Assembly: GCF_943733665.1 (NCBI RefSeq)
Contig: NZ_OX030782.1
Span: 1,824,501-1,888,500 of the forward strand
Direction of reading: 5' to 3'
Origin: Aquimarina sp. Aq107
GTDB taxonomy: Bacteria > Bacteroidota > Bacteroidia > Flavobacteriales > Flavobacteriaceae
Length of the DNA: 64,000 bases
The position numbers and the translations under genes were made by a program. Within the stretch, counting starts at the first letter, position 1, and every line of letters starts with the position of its first letter. This document shows, piece after piece, positions 55,711 through 63,488 of this stretch. The notes under the pieces were generated by a model. The model was not told the origin of the DNA. It ran no database searches and saw nothing but the letters and a program-made list of their open reading frames with translations.

Positions 55711-56946
55711 ATGAGTGAATTAGAGTTAATATTTGATGTTGAAGTTGCTGGGGTAACAAGAAGTTTTCAGAATGAAGTACTAAGGGTAAGACCACCAGTT
55801 GAGGTGTTCGCCAATGATGTACAACTAAATTCTAAAGATGAAGCTACCGATCGATTTGTTCCAATTACAACAGAACCGGCTATGCCGGTTATTACGATAT
55901 CCAATAATATGGATGAAGAAATTAGAGGGAGATTAAAGATAGAATATACCAAAAATTATAGTGGTCAGACTGTTAGGAAGTGGTTAAATTACTATCCATC
56001 TGAAGAAAATGAGGAAGTCCAGACGGAAACTATTGAAGCACATAACTCTTGGAATGTAGATTTTGGAGATCATATAAGAGGTGGAACAGCAATTTTTGAA
56101 TATGTAACTGGTGAAAATGAATGGAATGATGATAATATACAGACATTTACTTTTTATTTAAGAGGAAGAAACCCTAATAGAGATGAAGTGATTTCTTATA
56201 TTGAAGATGAAGGTTATGATGATCAATATTGGTTCCTTATTCGTTTAATTAGACATGAATCAGCTACAGGTAGTTCAAATGAGTTTAGGCAATATAACCC
56301 TGGTACAAATTATACTACAACAAGTGTTCGAGGCTTACCTAATTTTGGACCACCCAGAGGATATGGTCTAGGACAAATAGATAATTTTGGTAGATTGGTT
56401 ACAGGGTATTCTGCATTAACAGAAGCACAAAGGGAGGAACATAATTTGGTCGGAGTAGAAAGAGGGGAAACAATTGTTGATGATGAAGGTAGAACTATTG
56501 ATTGGCAGGGTTATATTGTTGCTTCTGATAATCAAGTTTGGAATTGGAAGGAAAATATAGATACGGTTATAACATTTTTGGATATAAAAAAGCAGACCAT
56601 AATTAATAAGTATACCTCTTGGGTTAATACTGCTAATAATTGGAATATTAATCACCCTGAAGATTTGGTAGAACAACATGCTGATCAAGTGGAGGGAGAT
56701 ATAACATTTAGTAGTATTGAAAGTTTTATTGATGATATTCCAAATAATGTTAATGAATATTTTGATGATGTGGAAGATTCTGATACCACTAAATCCTTTA
56801 TAGATGCCTGCCTTATCCGTTATTATAATGGTGGATATTATCACCGATTAAGAAGAAATGGAAATCAAAAACCTTATTGGGATATTGATCGAGAATCAAC
56901 TCAATCAGGTTTTTATGTTGAACATATATGTAGTCAAGATGAATAG
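55711..56946 (+). CDS. Probable T6SS peptidoglycan-hydrolase effector
   Basis: 411 residues, no signal peptide. Residues 1-152 are beta-rich (Ig-like) and may dock on TssD. Residues 155-411 look like a lysozyme/SLT domain: WFLIRLIRHESATGSSNEFR with the candidate catalytic E183, then GPPRGYGLGQID (217-222), the G-x-G-L-x-Q turn that follows the catalytic glutamate in lytic transglycosylases, and NWKENIDTVITFLDIKKQTI. It follows tssD by 7 bases and overlaps a lipoprotein gene by 8, the arrangement of cargo, toxin and immunity. Wall cleavage is inferred from these motifs. Confidence 0.7.
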   Translation: MSELELIFDVEVAGVTRSFQNEVLRVRPPVEVFANDVQLNSKDEATDRFVPITTEPAMPVITISNNMDEEIRGRLKIEYTKNYSGQTVRKWLNYYPSEENEEVQTETIEAHNSWNVDFGDHIRGGTAIFEYVTGENEWNDDNIQTFTFYLRGRNPNRDEVISYIEDEGYDDQYWFLIRLIRHESATGSSNEFRQYNPGTNYTTTSVRGLPNFGPPRGYGLGQIDNFGRLVTGYSALTEAQREEHNLVGVERGETIVDDEGRTIDWQGYIVASDNQVWNWKENIDTVITFLDIKKQTIINKYTSWVNTANNWNINHPEDLVEQHADQVEGDITFSSIESFIDDIPNNVNEYFDDVEDSDTTKSFIDACLIRYYNGGYYHRLRRNGNQKPYWDIDRESTQSGFYVEHICSQDE

Positions 56947-57661
56947 ATTGTCAATACTCTTTAAATTAATTATTCTATTATTTACACTTAATGGATTGAT
57001 TTCGTGTTATGATACTAATAATAAAGAAAATACTAATCAAAGTAAGATAAACAATGATTCTTTAGCATATTTAGAGGATGATTCAACTTTGAATATTGAA
57101 AACGCCGATAAAATAATCTGGCAAAATAGTAACGTAAAAATTTACGCTAATCATTCAATTATTGAAGAAGGAGAGGAAAGATTGATTATATACTCAAATA
57201 AAAAAGATACTTTACTAAACTTTTTACATGAAGACGGAGGAAAGATCACTTTTCCCTTTGTAATAGGTATTAATGAAGAAGTTTTTATTAATTTTTTTGA
57301 AATTTGGGAAGGAAGCGGATTTCTCAGTAAAAAAAACTTTTATCATCTAGATCAGCAGGGATATACTTTGGATAAAGTAGAAAATGTTCCAATAGAAAAT
57401 GTTTTGCAAGCGGTAAAGACAAAATTTAAAATAACAGATAGTATCTATACCAGAAAAGGGGAATTCTATAAAAACTTTACTTTTGATAAAACCTGTTTTA
57501 ACGAAAACAAAGAATTACCCTTTTCTCTAGTGATTTATAATCATGATAATCCTAATCTCAATAAAGGTTTGGAAGGTTTTAAAACTGTAAAGGGTATTTA
57601 TAAATTCGAAAAAGAAAAGGATTATATTTTAAAACCTATTTTAATTGATCTTAAAGATTAA
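56939..57661 (+). CDS. Lipoprotein, likely immunity protein
   Basis: 240 residues from the ATG at 56939, which overlaps the effector gene by 8 bases (ATGAATAG). An ORF reading from further upstream lies inside the effector and is not likely. Lipobox NGLISC at C23 would anchor it in the periplasm, where a peptidoglycan hydrolase would have to be stopped. The rest (FVIGINEEVFINFFEIWEGS, FTFDKTCFNENKELPFSLVI) matches no family I know. The immunity role rests on overlap and location. Confidence 0.65.
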   Translation: MNRLSILFKLIILLFTLNGLISCYDTNNKENTNQSKINNDSLAYLEDDSTLNIENADKIIWQNSNVKIYANHSIIEEGEERLIIYSNKKDTLLNFLHEDGGKITFPFVIGINEEVFINFFEIWEGSGFLSKKNFYHLDQQGYTLDKVENVPIENVLQAVKTKFKITDSIYTRKGEFYKNFTFDKTCFNENKELPFSLVIYNHDNPNLNKGLEGFKTVKGIYKFEKEKDYILKPILIDLKD

Positions 57662-58810
57662 ATGAAAAAAACGTTTCTTTCTTTAATACTTATTCTATTA
57701 ATTTCCTGTAAAACAACACAAGAAAATAAAGTAACTACCAAGGTAGAAAACGCAGTAGAAAGCATTCCAGAAAAAGTAGAAGCTGCTATAGAAAGAGCCG
57801 AGGAGCCGCCTTCGCAAGATATAGAAGAAACTATAGAAGAAGAATCAGAAGCTTTTACGCCTTCACCATTTATAGCCAAAATTTTAGAACAACTTGGAGT
57901 TCAACCCATACAAGTGTATGAACAATTTGTTGTACAGAAAGTAATGCCTTATGATGAGACCAGTACTATAGTAGTGATTCCTACAGTAGCTAGTCAAGAG
58001 TACGATTGGGACGTTTTTACATTAAACAGTTATATTTTGGTGGTAGATTCGGAAACGGGTGAGATCAAGCAACAATTTTATGAAAAAGAAAGTTGGTATT
58101 CTGATGCTATTCGTATCGATGAGATATCCATTGACACAACCAATTATAAGGTTGCCGATGGAAAGCGAGCTTTTGGAATTACACTTTCTTATATCGGAGC
58201 ATCAAAACCGAATCCTTATAATTCAACTACCATTTCTCTCTTTATTCAGGAAGAGAGTGTTTTGGTACGCGTATTAGATGCTTTCGAAATAAACTCTTAC
58301 TGGGGAGAATGGGATATGCGATGCACAGGAGAATTTACGAGTGTAGGTAAGGTCCTGATTATGGACCATAATCAAAACAATGGTTTTTATGATATTAAAG
58401 TGAATGTGGAAACTACAACCATGGAAACTTTTGAGAAAGGAGAAGATGATTGTGATGAAAAAGAATCTACTCAAAAATCAAAACAATTGCTCCGATATTA
58501 CGGAAGTTATCAGTTGTATCAAAAAGTATACACATTAGAAACAGAATCTTCTTGTGGATTAGAAATCAAGCTAGAAGGGAATCAATATTATCTAAAAACC
58601 AGTAAACGAGAACATAAGGGAATATTCTTAATAAAAGATGGATATATTACTTTCCAAGGATTATTAATTGATAACTCCAAAAAAGAAGTACAAGGCAGTT
58701 ACGATGATGATGAAATCGTAATACAGAACTACGGAAATGCGATGAATCCGTTTACTGTATTTGGAGAATGCGCTGATCAGAAATATCTTCATTTGGTAAA
58801 TAAGGAATAG
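57662..58810 (+). CDS. Lipoprotein of unknown function in the T6SS cargo operon
   Basis: 382 residues; its ATG follows the previous stop with no gap. Lipobox LLISCK at C16, then a Glu-rich low-complexity linker (about 25-65), then two beta-rich parts. Four or five cysteines in the second half (MRCTGEF, GEDDCDEKE, SSCGLEIK, GECADQ). I recognise no family. Position suggests a second immunity or accessory protein. Confidence 0.6.
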   Translation: MKKTFLSLILILLISCKTTQENKVTTKVENAVESIPEKVEAAIERAEEPPSQDIEETIEEESEAFTPSPFIAKILEQLGVQPIQVYEQFVVQKVMPYDETSTIVVIPTVASQEYDWDVFTLNSYILVVDSETGEIKQQFYEKESWYSDAIRIDEISIDTTNYKVADGKRAFGITLSYIGASKPNPYNSTTISLFIQEESVLVRVLDAFEINSYWGEWDMRCTGEFTSVGKVLIMDHNQNNGFYDIKVNVETTTMETFEKGEDDCDEKESTQKSKQLLRYYGSYQLYQKVYTLETESSCGLEIKLEGNQYYLKTSKREHKGIFLIKDGYITFQGLLIDNSKKEVQGSYDDDEIVIQNYGNAMNPFTVFGECADQKYLHLVNKE

Positions 58811-59119
58811 TCTTCGTTGCCCTACTTAGGTAAATATAATTTTATCAAATGAAAAATAGGTTAGGTATCCTTATGTTATTGCCGGCAGGTCAAAGCTATC
58901 CTCGGAATAGCAATTATAAAATATTAGTGTAAGAATTTGGTCTTCAGAATAACATCTAAACGGATAAAGAAAACACATCATATTCGCAAAAAGTCTTTTA
59001 TTAGTAATAACTTTCGGGGAAATTTGCTAGTGTAAAATGAAAAACAGTGGTTTTCAGGGGTGGTTTTATCTTATAGAATTGTTTCCTTTGATATAGAGAA
59101 CCTATAATACCCCCAAAGT
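58811..59119. other. Intergenic stretch with one repeated element
   Basis: 309 bases. A 27-codon frame (58849-58932) has no support. The only notable part is the GTGGTTTTCAGGG element near its end, shared with the next gene's upstream region. Confidence 0.5.
59047..59067 (+). repeat. Shared upstream element, copy 1
   Basis: Starts GTGGTTTTCAGGG; 19 of 21 bases match the copy at 59563-59583. It ends 52 bases before the ATG of the 59120 gene. Could be an operator or a promoter part kept after gene duplication. Confidence 0.55.
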
Positions 59120-59467
59120 ATGAAAAAATCAAGGCTCAAAGAATATGTAGTACCCTATAAAACTTTAAAAACTCAATTTGTTTCACCTTATAACAAAAAA
59201 GAAGTTTTACTAGAAGTACGTATGCATAAAAAGATGATACACAAGGGTTTTGGTGAAAAAACACTAAAACAGCCAATCATTACGTTTCATACTACCACAG
59301 ATCAGACGGAGATCCCTAAAAGGTATTGGACAGAACAAATGATAAAAGCAGTGGATGCCTACGCTAAAGAATATCCTGTAATTGATATCAGAAAAACACA
59401 TTCTATAGCTAGTAAGATGATTTCTTCTATTTCTAGAGTATGGTTGGTATTGATTCCTATTCATTGA
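59120..59467 (+). CDS. Truncated paralogue of the next gene
   Basis: 115 residues. Aligns from residue 1 to about 105 with the 59633 protein (YKTLKTQFVSPY / YQTLKSQFISPY; EVRMHKKMI / EVRLHKKVI; TFHTTTDQTEI / AFYTTTDRTEI; YAKEYPVIDIRKT / YAKQYPIVDAGKT), then ends at IPIH where the longer protein has its membrane segment and outer domain. So it is the cytoplasmic half of a duplicated gene, either decaying or kept as a short form. Confidence 0.6.
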   Translation: MKKSRLKEYVVPYKTLKTQFVSPYNKKEVLLEVRMHKKMIHKGFGEKTLKQPIITFHTTTDQTEIPKRYWTEQMIKAVDAYAKEYPVIDIRKTHSIASKMISSISRVWLVLIPIH

Positions 59468-59562
59468 TTTTTTATTCTGTTAATGAGATTACATAAAATC
59501 AACAATTAATATTATATTTCTCATGCATTACATAAAACAAAGAAATCTTCCCTAATTAAACG

Positions 59563-59583
59563 GTGGTTTTCAGGGTTGATTTT
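59563..59583 (+). repeat. Shared upstream element, copy 2
   Basis: GTGGTTTTCAGGG and flanks, two mismatches from copy 1, ending 49 bases before the ATG of the 59633 gene. The near-equal spacing supports that ATG. Confidence 0.55.
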
Positions 59584-59632
59584 GATCTGAATCCGTGGTT
59601 ATTTTGAGATGTACAAACTAACAACGCACATT

Positions 59633-60373
59633 ATGCCTATTCTTACTATCAGTGAGCATTTAGAACATTATCAAACACTCAAGAGCCAATTTATATCCCC
59701 ATATACTAATATGGAAGTGATGATGGAAGTTCGCTTGCATAAAAAGGTTATAAATACAGGCTTGGTTCAAAACATCCAGAAGAAACCCGTAATTGCTTTT
59801 TATACAACTACAGATCGAACCGAAATTTCTAAAAAAAAGTGGACGCAGCAAATGAAAAAAGCAGCTGCGGATTATGCTAAACAATATCCAATTGTCGATG
59901 CAGGAAAAACATATTCGACATTTGGTAAAATTATATTCTCTACTGCTATTATTGGAGTCATTGGTGCGTTAGCACTGGTTTTTTACTTATTTATGTTTAG
60001 TAATCCACAAGCAAAAATGAATATAGAAGAGTTTGTGTCTTTACCTAATAAAGGAGATAAATACTATGGATTTATTAATCAGACTTTAGATGAAAAGAAG
60101 ACGCCTTTTTTAGCTCATGGTTGGATTAAAGTAATAGCTGTAAATCCTATAGATAGCACTTGTACGTATGTTACGGGTGAAGAAGTAGGAGCGCTTACCT
60201 TTGAAACCTTAGAAGCAGATCATAGTAATTTTTCTAATACACAGATAAAAGGAAAATTTAAAGCAGATAAGCGAGCTCAAAAAATCTCACTTATATCAGC
60301 AGACAAGCGTTGGAGATTCGAATCCCAAGTGATCAGTAATAAAACAAAGAATTATAAAATCACAGCAGAGTAA
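59633..60373 (+). CDS. Single-pass membrane protein of unknown function
   Basis: 246 residues from the ATG at 59633, the start that aligns with its truncated neighbour; an upstream ATG adds eight residues without a match. Residues 1-100 are cytoplasmic, 105-125 a membrane segment (FSTAIIGVIGALALVFYLFM), and 130-246 a soluble domain (MNIEEFVSLPNKGDKYYGFI, HGWIKVIAVNPIDSTCTYVT). No family recognised. It leads a same-strand run with the DUF1266 gene, 7 bases downstream. Confidence 0.65.
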   Translation: MPILTISEHLEHYQTLKSQFISPYTNMEVMMEVRLHKKVINTGLVQNIQKKPVIAFYTTTDRTEISKKKWTQQMKKAAADYAKQYPIVDAGKTYSTFGKIIFSTAIIGVIGALALVFYLFMFSNPQAKMNIEEFVSLPNKGDKYYGFINQTLDEKKTPFLAHGWIKVIAVNPIDSTCTYVTGEEVGALTFETLEADHSNFSNTQIKGKFKADKRAQKISLISADKRWRFESQVISNKTKNYKITAE

Positions 60374-60380
60374 GCAGCTT

Positions 60381-61493
60381 ATGGAAATATTACAAAACAC
60401 ACCATTAAGTCGCATAAATCCACCAAAAAACAATACTTTTTTACAAGCATATCAAAACTTAGAGCAGAACGCCAAAGTTGGGTTATCGATCTTAGGAACC
60501 GCAACGTTGTTTTTTATGTTGGTAATAGGAATGGGATTGTACGAAGTTTTTGGTAATCCTTCACAAGGAAATGGGATGCCTTTAAACTCTTTGATAGAAC
60601 CTCAGTTTCTTGCTATAGTCACTGGTGTAATGATTTCCTTATTTTTTATATTTTCTTTTCTTAATAAACAACGAATATTAGCAATAAAAGAACAACAAAC
60701 ATATTATAGGTTGGGAGATGTAACTCCTTTGAACATAGATCAAAAAAAAGCAATTAGACTCAATTTAGTGCATATGTTTTATGGTGGTGGTTGGTCAGAA
60801 ACTTTAGAAGTTTTTCCGTGTAATATTCGTTTAGGAGAACAGAAGTTTAAACCACAAACATTTGATATACATCAAGATGTGTTGTATCAACAATACCTTA
60901 ATGAAGATTGGGGAGTACTTAATAAAGAACAATACTATGAGATGATAGCTCGTTTATTTGATGGAATGCATTCTAAATGGTTTGCGCAGGATATTGTTTC
61001 GGACTCCGCAAATGATATGATTAATCAAATCTCTGGACTTACTAAAGTGGATCCAATGTATATAGAGAAATGTGGTTTAATCGCTAATAATAAGCCCAAG
61101 AAGTTGATTTGGGGATTTGATTTATTTAGAGTTATACCAATGAGTCGATGGGCATTTATGGCCGGTTATATCTCAGAAAGCGAAGCTTGGAAAAATATAC
61201 TAAAAGCTTCTGAACTCATTTATTATTTGTTTGATAGTCATGAGGATTATTATGATAATTATCGGGTAGGACATGCTTTTTGGAGTAATAATTTTGAAGC
61301 CTGTACGGATCGATTACAGAAATGGACCTATTTTAAAGAAAAATGTGATTGGCCCGCAAATAATTTGGCGTGGACACAACCAGAATCTGTAACGCTACCA
61401 GAAAATATGAAGACGAATTTCGAAACACATCTTTCGGAGATAAACAACCAACAGAAAACTACTATCGGGTTTCGCAAAACCCAAGAAGGGTGA
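60381..61493 (+). CDS. Membrane protein with DUF1266 domain
   Basis: 370 residues. Two membrane segments (about 35-55 and 75-95: LGTATLFFMLVIGMGLYEVF, FLAIVTGVMISLFFIFSFL). Residues 170-330 match DUF1266: YYEMIARLFDGMHSKWFAQD, LIWGFDLFRVIPMSRWAFMA, GYISESEAWKNILKASELIY, HEDYYDNYRVGHAFWSNN. DUF1266 proteins (E. coli YbeU/YbeR relatives) have no firm function; some occur near toxin systems. It follows the cargo operon by 1.6 kb; a link to it is possible, not shown. Confidence 0.75.
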   Translation: MEILQNTPLSRINPPKNNTFLQAYQNLEQNAKVGLSILGTATLFFMLVIGMGLYEVFGNPSQGNGMPLNSLIEPQFLAIVTGVMISLFFIFSFLNKQRILAIKEQQTYYRLGDVTPLNIDQKKAIRLNLVHMFYGGGWSETLEVFPCNIRLGEQKFKPQTFDIHQDVLYQQYLNEDWGVLNKEQYYEMIARLFDGMHSKWFAQDIVSDSANDMINQISGLTKVDPMYIEKCGLIANNKPKKLIWGFDLFRVIPMSRWAFMAGYISESEAWKNILKASELIYYLFDSHEDYYDNYRVGHAFWSNNFEACTDRLQKWTYFKEKCDWPANNLAWTQPESVTLPENMKTNFETHLSEINNQQKTTIGFRKTQEG

Positions 61494-61494
61494 T

Positions 61495-61518
61495 ACTTCA
61501 TACTGAGTACGTTGAAGT
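61495..61518. repeat. Degenerate hairpin repeat after the DUF1266 gene
   Basis: Stem ACTTCA / TGAAGT around a core with CTGAGTACGT, like the repeats near 62.8-63.4 kb (stem, TGAG, a short core, TCGA-like, stem). Begins one base after the DUF1266 stop. Confidence 0.45.
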
Positions 61519-61602
61519 TCTTAAAAGGCTGCAGATTTGAAAGGTCTATGTACAATTAGGAAAAGGTATGAAATCAATTGAATATCAAACCATAAATCAA
61601 TC

Positions 61603-62754
61603 ATGTCAAATACAAAGAAGAAAGCATATCATGCATTAGTAATTAGCACGTGTATCGTTGTACTATTGGTCAGTTTTATTTTTTTGAAATCTAAATATGA
61701 TGAAAAGAAGGCTACTGCAATTGCCAAGTTAGAAGCTAAAAAGGATGTGATTCAGGATTTAGACTATCAGTATGCAAAACTAAAATATGCTGCTAGGGAT
61801 TGGAGTACTTTATACGCTAAAATAACAGCAGTACATAACAGAGATACTGTGCTACATCAAAACTATACAATAGCGGAGTTAACCAGAAAACATCATGATA
61901 TAATCGGTTTCTGGGATGAATATGAAGATGATGTGTATATAAAATATTATGCTACTAATACCCAATACATAGCTAGCATATATCAGGTTAGTGATACTTT
62001 AAAACAGTTGTTTACGACATACCACCTTCATGAAAAAATCTCTCGATATAAACAATCTTTAAATATCGCTTACAGTGATATCATACATAATATGAAGCCT
62101 ACGGATAGTATATCTAGATACCTATCTCATAAATATCCTCAATACACTACATACTTTTATTATTTAGATAAGATTGATCAGGCGTATTATGAATTATTGT
62201 TTGAGCGGTATCCAAATTCATTACATTATTTAATAGAAGGCAATAATGAATTAGAAAAAGAAGCCGTAAGCAGGTTAATTAATATCCAAACACAGGAGCT
62301 AAGTAACCCTTGGTTACATACTAATAAGGTGGTAGAGGAAAAGCTAAGTAATCAAATGAATGCACATTTTAGTGTAGCAAAAGATACTACAAGCATTTAT
62401 AAAATTAAGAAGAATGATCAAAAGTTATTGCTGATGGTAAAAACAGCAATGATTTCCCAAAACGATTCTGAGGCTGCAAAAAAAGCATACTTAGATGCAC
62501 TAACGGTAGCGGCAGAAAGTATAAAAGATACATTTGTAAAAGACATTTATGTATATGTAGAGGTAGTAGATCCAGAAACACTTTTTACCGATGTATGGAT
62601 AAAAACACCAATACAGACAGATCTGGCTGTGGATTACCCTAGCGCGTTATCAAGTATCCTTTCTGGTTTTTATAATGTAGATGCATATAAATATTATATC
62701 AAAGGATCCTTTAATATATTAGAAGCTTGGTATCCTAAAGTAGATAAACCTTAA
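61603..62754 (+). CDS. Single-pass membrane protein of unknown function
   Basis: 383 residues. One membrane segment near the start (ALVISTCIVVLLVSFIFL), then a long helical outer domain rich in Tyr and Lys (LDYQYAKLKYAARDWSTLYA, ISRYLSHKYPQYTTYFYYL), and a beta-containing end (DTFVKDIYVYVEVVDPETLF, SALSSILSGFYNVDAYKYY). No family recognised. Same strand as the DUF1266 gene, bounded by hairpin repeats on both sides. Confidence 0.65.
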   Translation: MSNTKKKAYHALVISTCIVVLLVSFIFLKSKYDEKKATAIAKLEAKKDVIQDLDYQYAKLKYAARDWSTLYAKITAVHNRDTVLHQNYTIAELTRKHHDIIGFWDEYEDDVYIKYYATNTQYIASIYQVSDTLKQLFTTYHLHEKISRYKQSLNIAYSDIIHNMKPTDSISRYLSHKYPQYTTYFYYLDKIDQAYYELLFERYPNSLHYLIEGNNELEKEAVSRLINIQTQELSNPWLHTNKVVEEKLSNQMNAHFSVAKDTTSIYKIKKNDQKLLLMVKTAMISQNDSEAAKKAYLDALTVAAESIKDTFVKDIYVYVEVVDPETLFTDVWIKTPIQTDLAVDYPSALSSILSGFYNVDAYKYYIKGSFNILEAWYPKVDKP

Positions 62755-62788
62755 ATATCCTCCATTACATCCGAACCTTGAACATTCC

Positions 62789-62978
62789 CGAACCCTGAGC
62801 GGAGCTGAAGAGTAATTCCCTATAAATCGGGCTTCGAGAGCCTCAGCCCTCGAATACAATCGAACCCTGAGGTAACTCGAAGGGTGAGACTTCGAGAGCC
62901 TCAGTCTCCAGTGTTATATTATTCCACAGGGTGAGGCACTCGAACTCTGAGCAGTCACACTGAGCTTGTCGAAATGTG
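62789..62978. repeat. Cluster of five short hairpin repeats
   Basis: Five units in 190 bases: 62789-62812 (CGAACCCTGAGCGG...), 62829-62849 (GGGCT/AGCCC stem), 62861-62884 (CGAACCCTGAGG...CGAAGGG), 62886-62908 (GAGACT/AGTCTC stem) and 62956-62978 (CACA/TGTG stem around CTGAGCTTGTCGAAA). Units two and four share the loop TCGAGAGCCTC but have different stems, each still paired, so the pairing is what is kept. These resemble REP-type repeats, and similar strings (CTGAGCTTGTCGAA) are familiar from other Bacteroidota. Confidence 0.75.
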
Positions 62979-63045
62979 TATTCATAGGGTAACAATTACT
63001 TCCTTTTTAACACATAATACTATAGATACGGTAACATCATAAAGG

Positions 63046-63402
63046 ATGGCAGGATATATGTACATATTAGAATGTAGTGACGGTAGTTACTATACAGGAA
63101 GTACAAAAGATTTAGATAGGAGATTGCAGCAGCACCAAAATGGAGAAGGAGCTAATCATACAAAAAAACGATTACCTGTTAGGTTATTATACTACGAACA
63201 ATATGATAGGATCGATACGGCATTCTATCGAGAGAAACAAGTACAAGGATGGAGCAGAGCGAAAAAGGAAGCATTAATGAATGGAGATTTGGATACGCTA
63301 CATGATTTAGCTGAATGCACGAACGGAACTCATTTTTCTGTTTTCAAAGTACCAGACTTCGACTCCGCTCAGTCCTCGGATAAGAATACCACTGAACCCT
63401 GA
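63046..63402 (+). CDS. GIY-YIG nuclease family protein with a repeat-encoded tail
   Basis: 118 residues. The GIY-YIG-type core is YMYILECSDGSYYTGSTKDL (residues 4-23, YIL...YTG), with the arginine in DRRLQQHQNG and the metal-site glutamate in FYREKQVQGWSRAKK. The domain normally ends near residue 95 (DLDTLHDLAECTNG). The final 15-18 residues (VPDFDSAQSSDKNTTEP) are encoded by the hairpin repeats at 63355-63418, which supply the stop codon. ATG at 63046 has AAAGG before it; the ATG at 63058 is an alternative. Repeats lie on both sides of the gene. Small single-domain members have no settled function. Confidence 0.88.
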   Translation: MAGYMYILECSDGSYYTGSTKDLDRRLQQHQNGEGANHTKKRLPVRLLYYEQYDRIDTAFYREKQVQGWSRAKKEALMNGDLDTLHDLAECTNGTHFSVFKVPDFDSAQSSDKNTTEP

Positions 63403-63418
63403 GTGCAGCCGAAGGGTT
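63355..63418. repeat. Two hairpin repeats at the end of the GIY-YIG gene
   Basis: 63355-63374: stem GACT/AGTC around TCGACTCCGCTC, the reverse orientation of the 62789 type. 63395-63418: perfect stem AACCCT/AGGGTT around GAGTGCAGCCGA. The first is wholly inside the coding frame and the second spans its stop codon. Confidence 0.75.
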
Positions 63419-63424
63419 AGTACA

Positions 63425-63465
63425 ACACCCCCAATAGTTGGACGCAACTATTGGGGGTGTTTTTT
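63425..63465 (+). terminator. Strong terminator after the GIY-YIG gene
   Basis: Perfect 16-base stem (63425-63440 with 63445-63460, core CCCCCAATAGTTG), loop GACG, then a T run. Confidence 0.9.
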
Positions 63466-63488
63466 GTCTTTTTGTTTGTTGTAAAATA

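Noticed and set aside
58849-58932. 27-codon plus-strand frame.
   Set aside because: No ribosome site, no recognisable sequence and no paralogue.
62789-63418. CRISPR array.
   Set aside because: Units are unequal in spacing and sequence, palindromic and in both orientations, without constant repeats or unique spacers.
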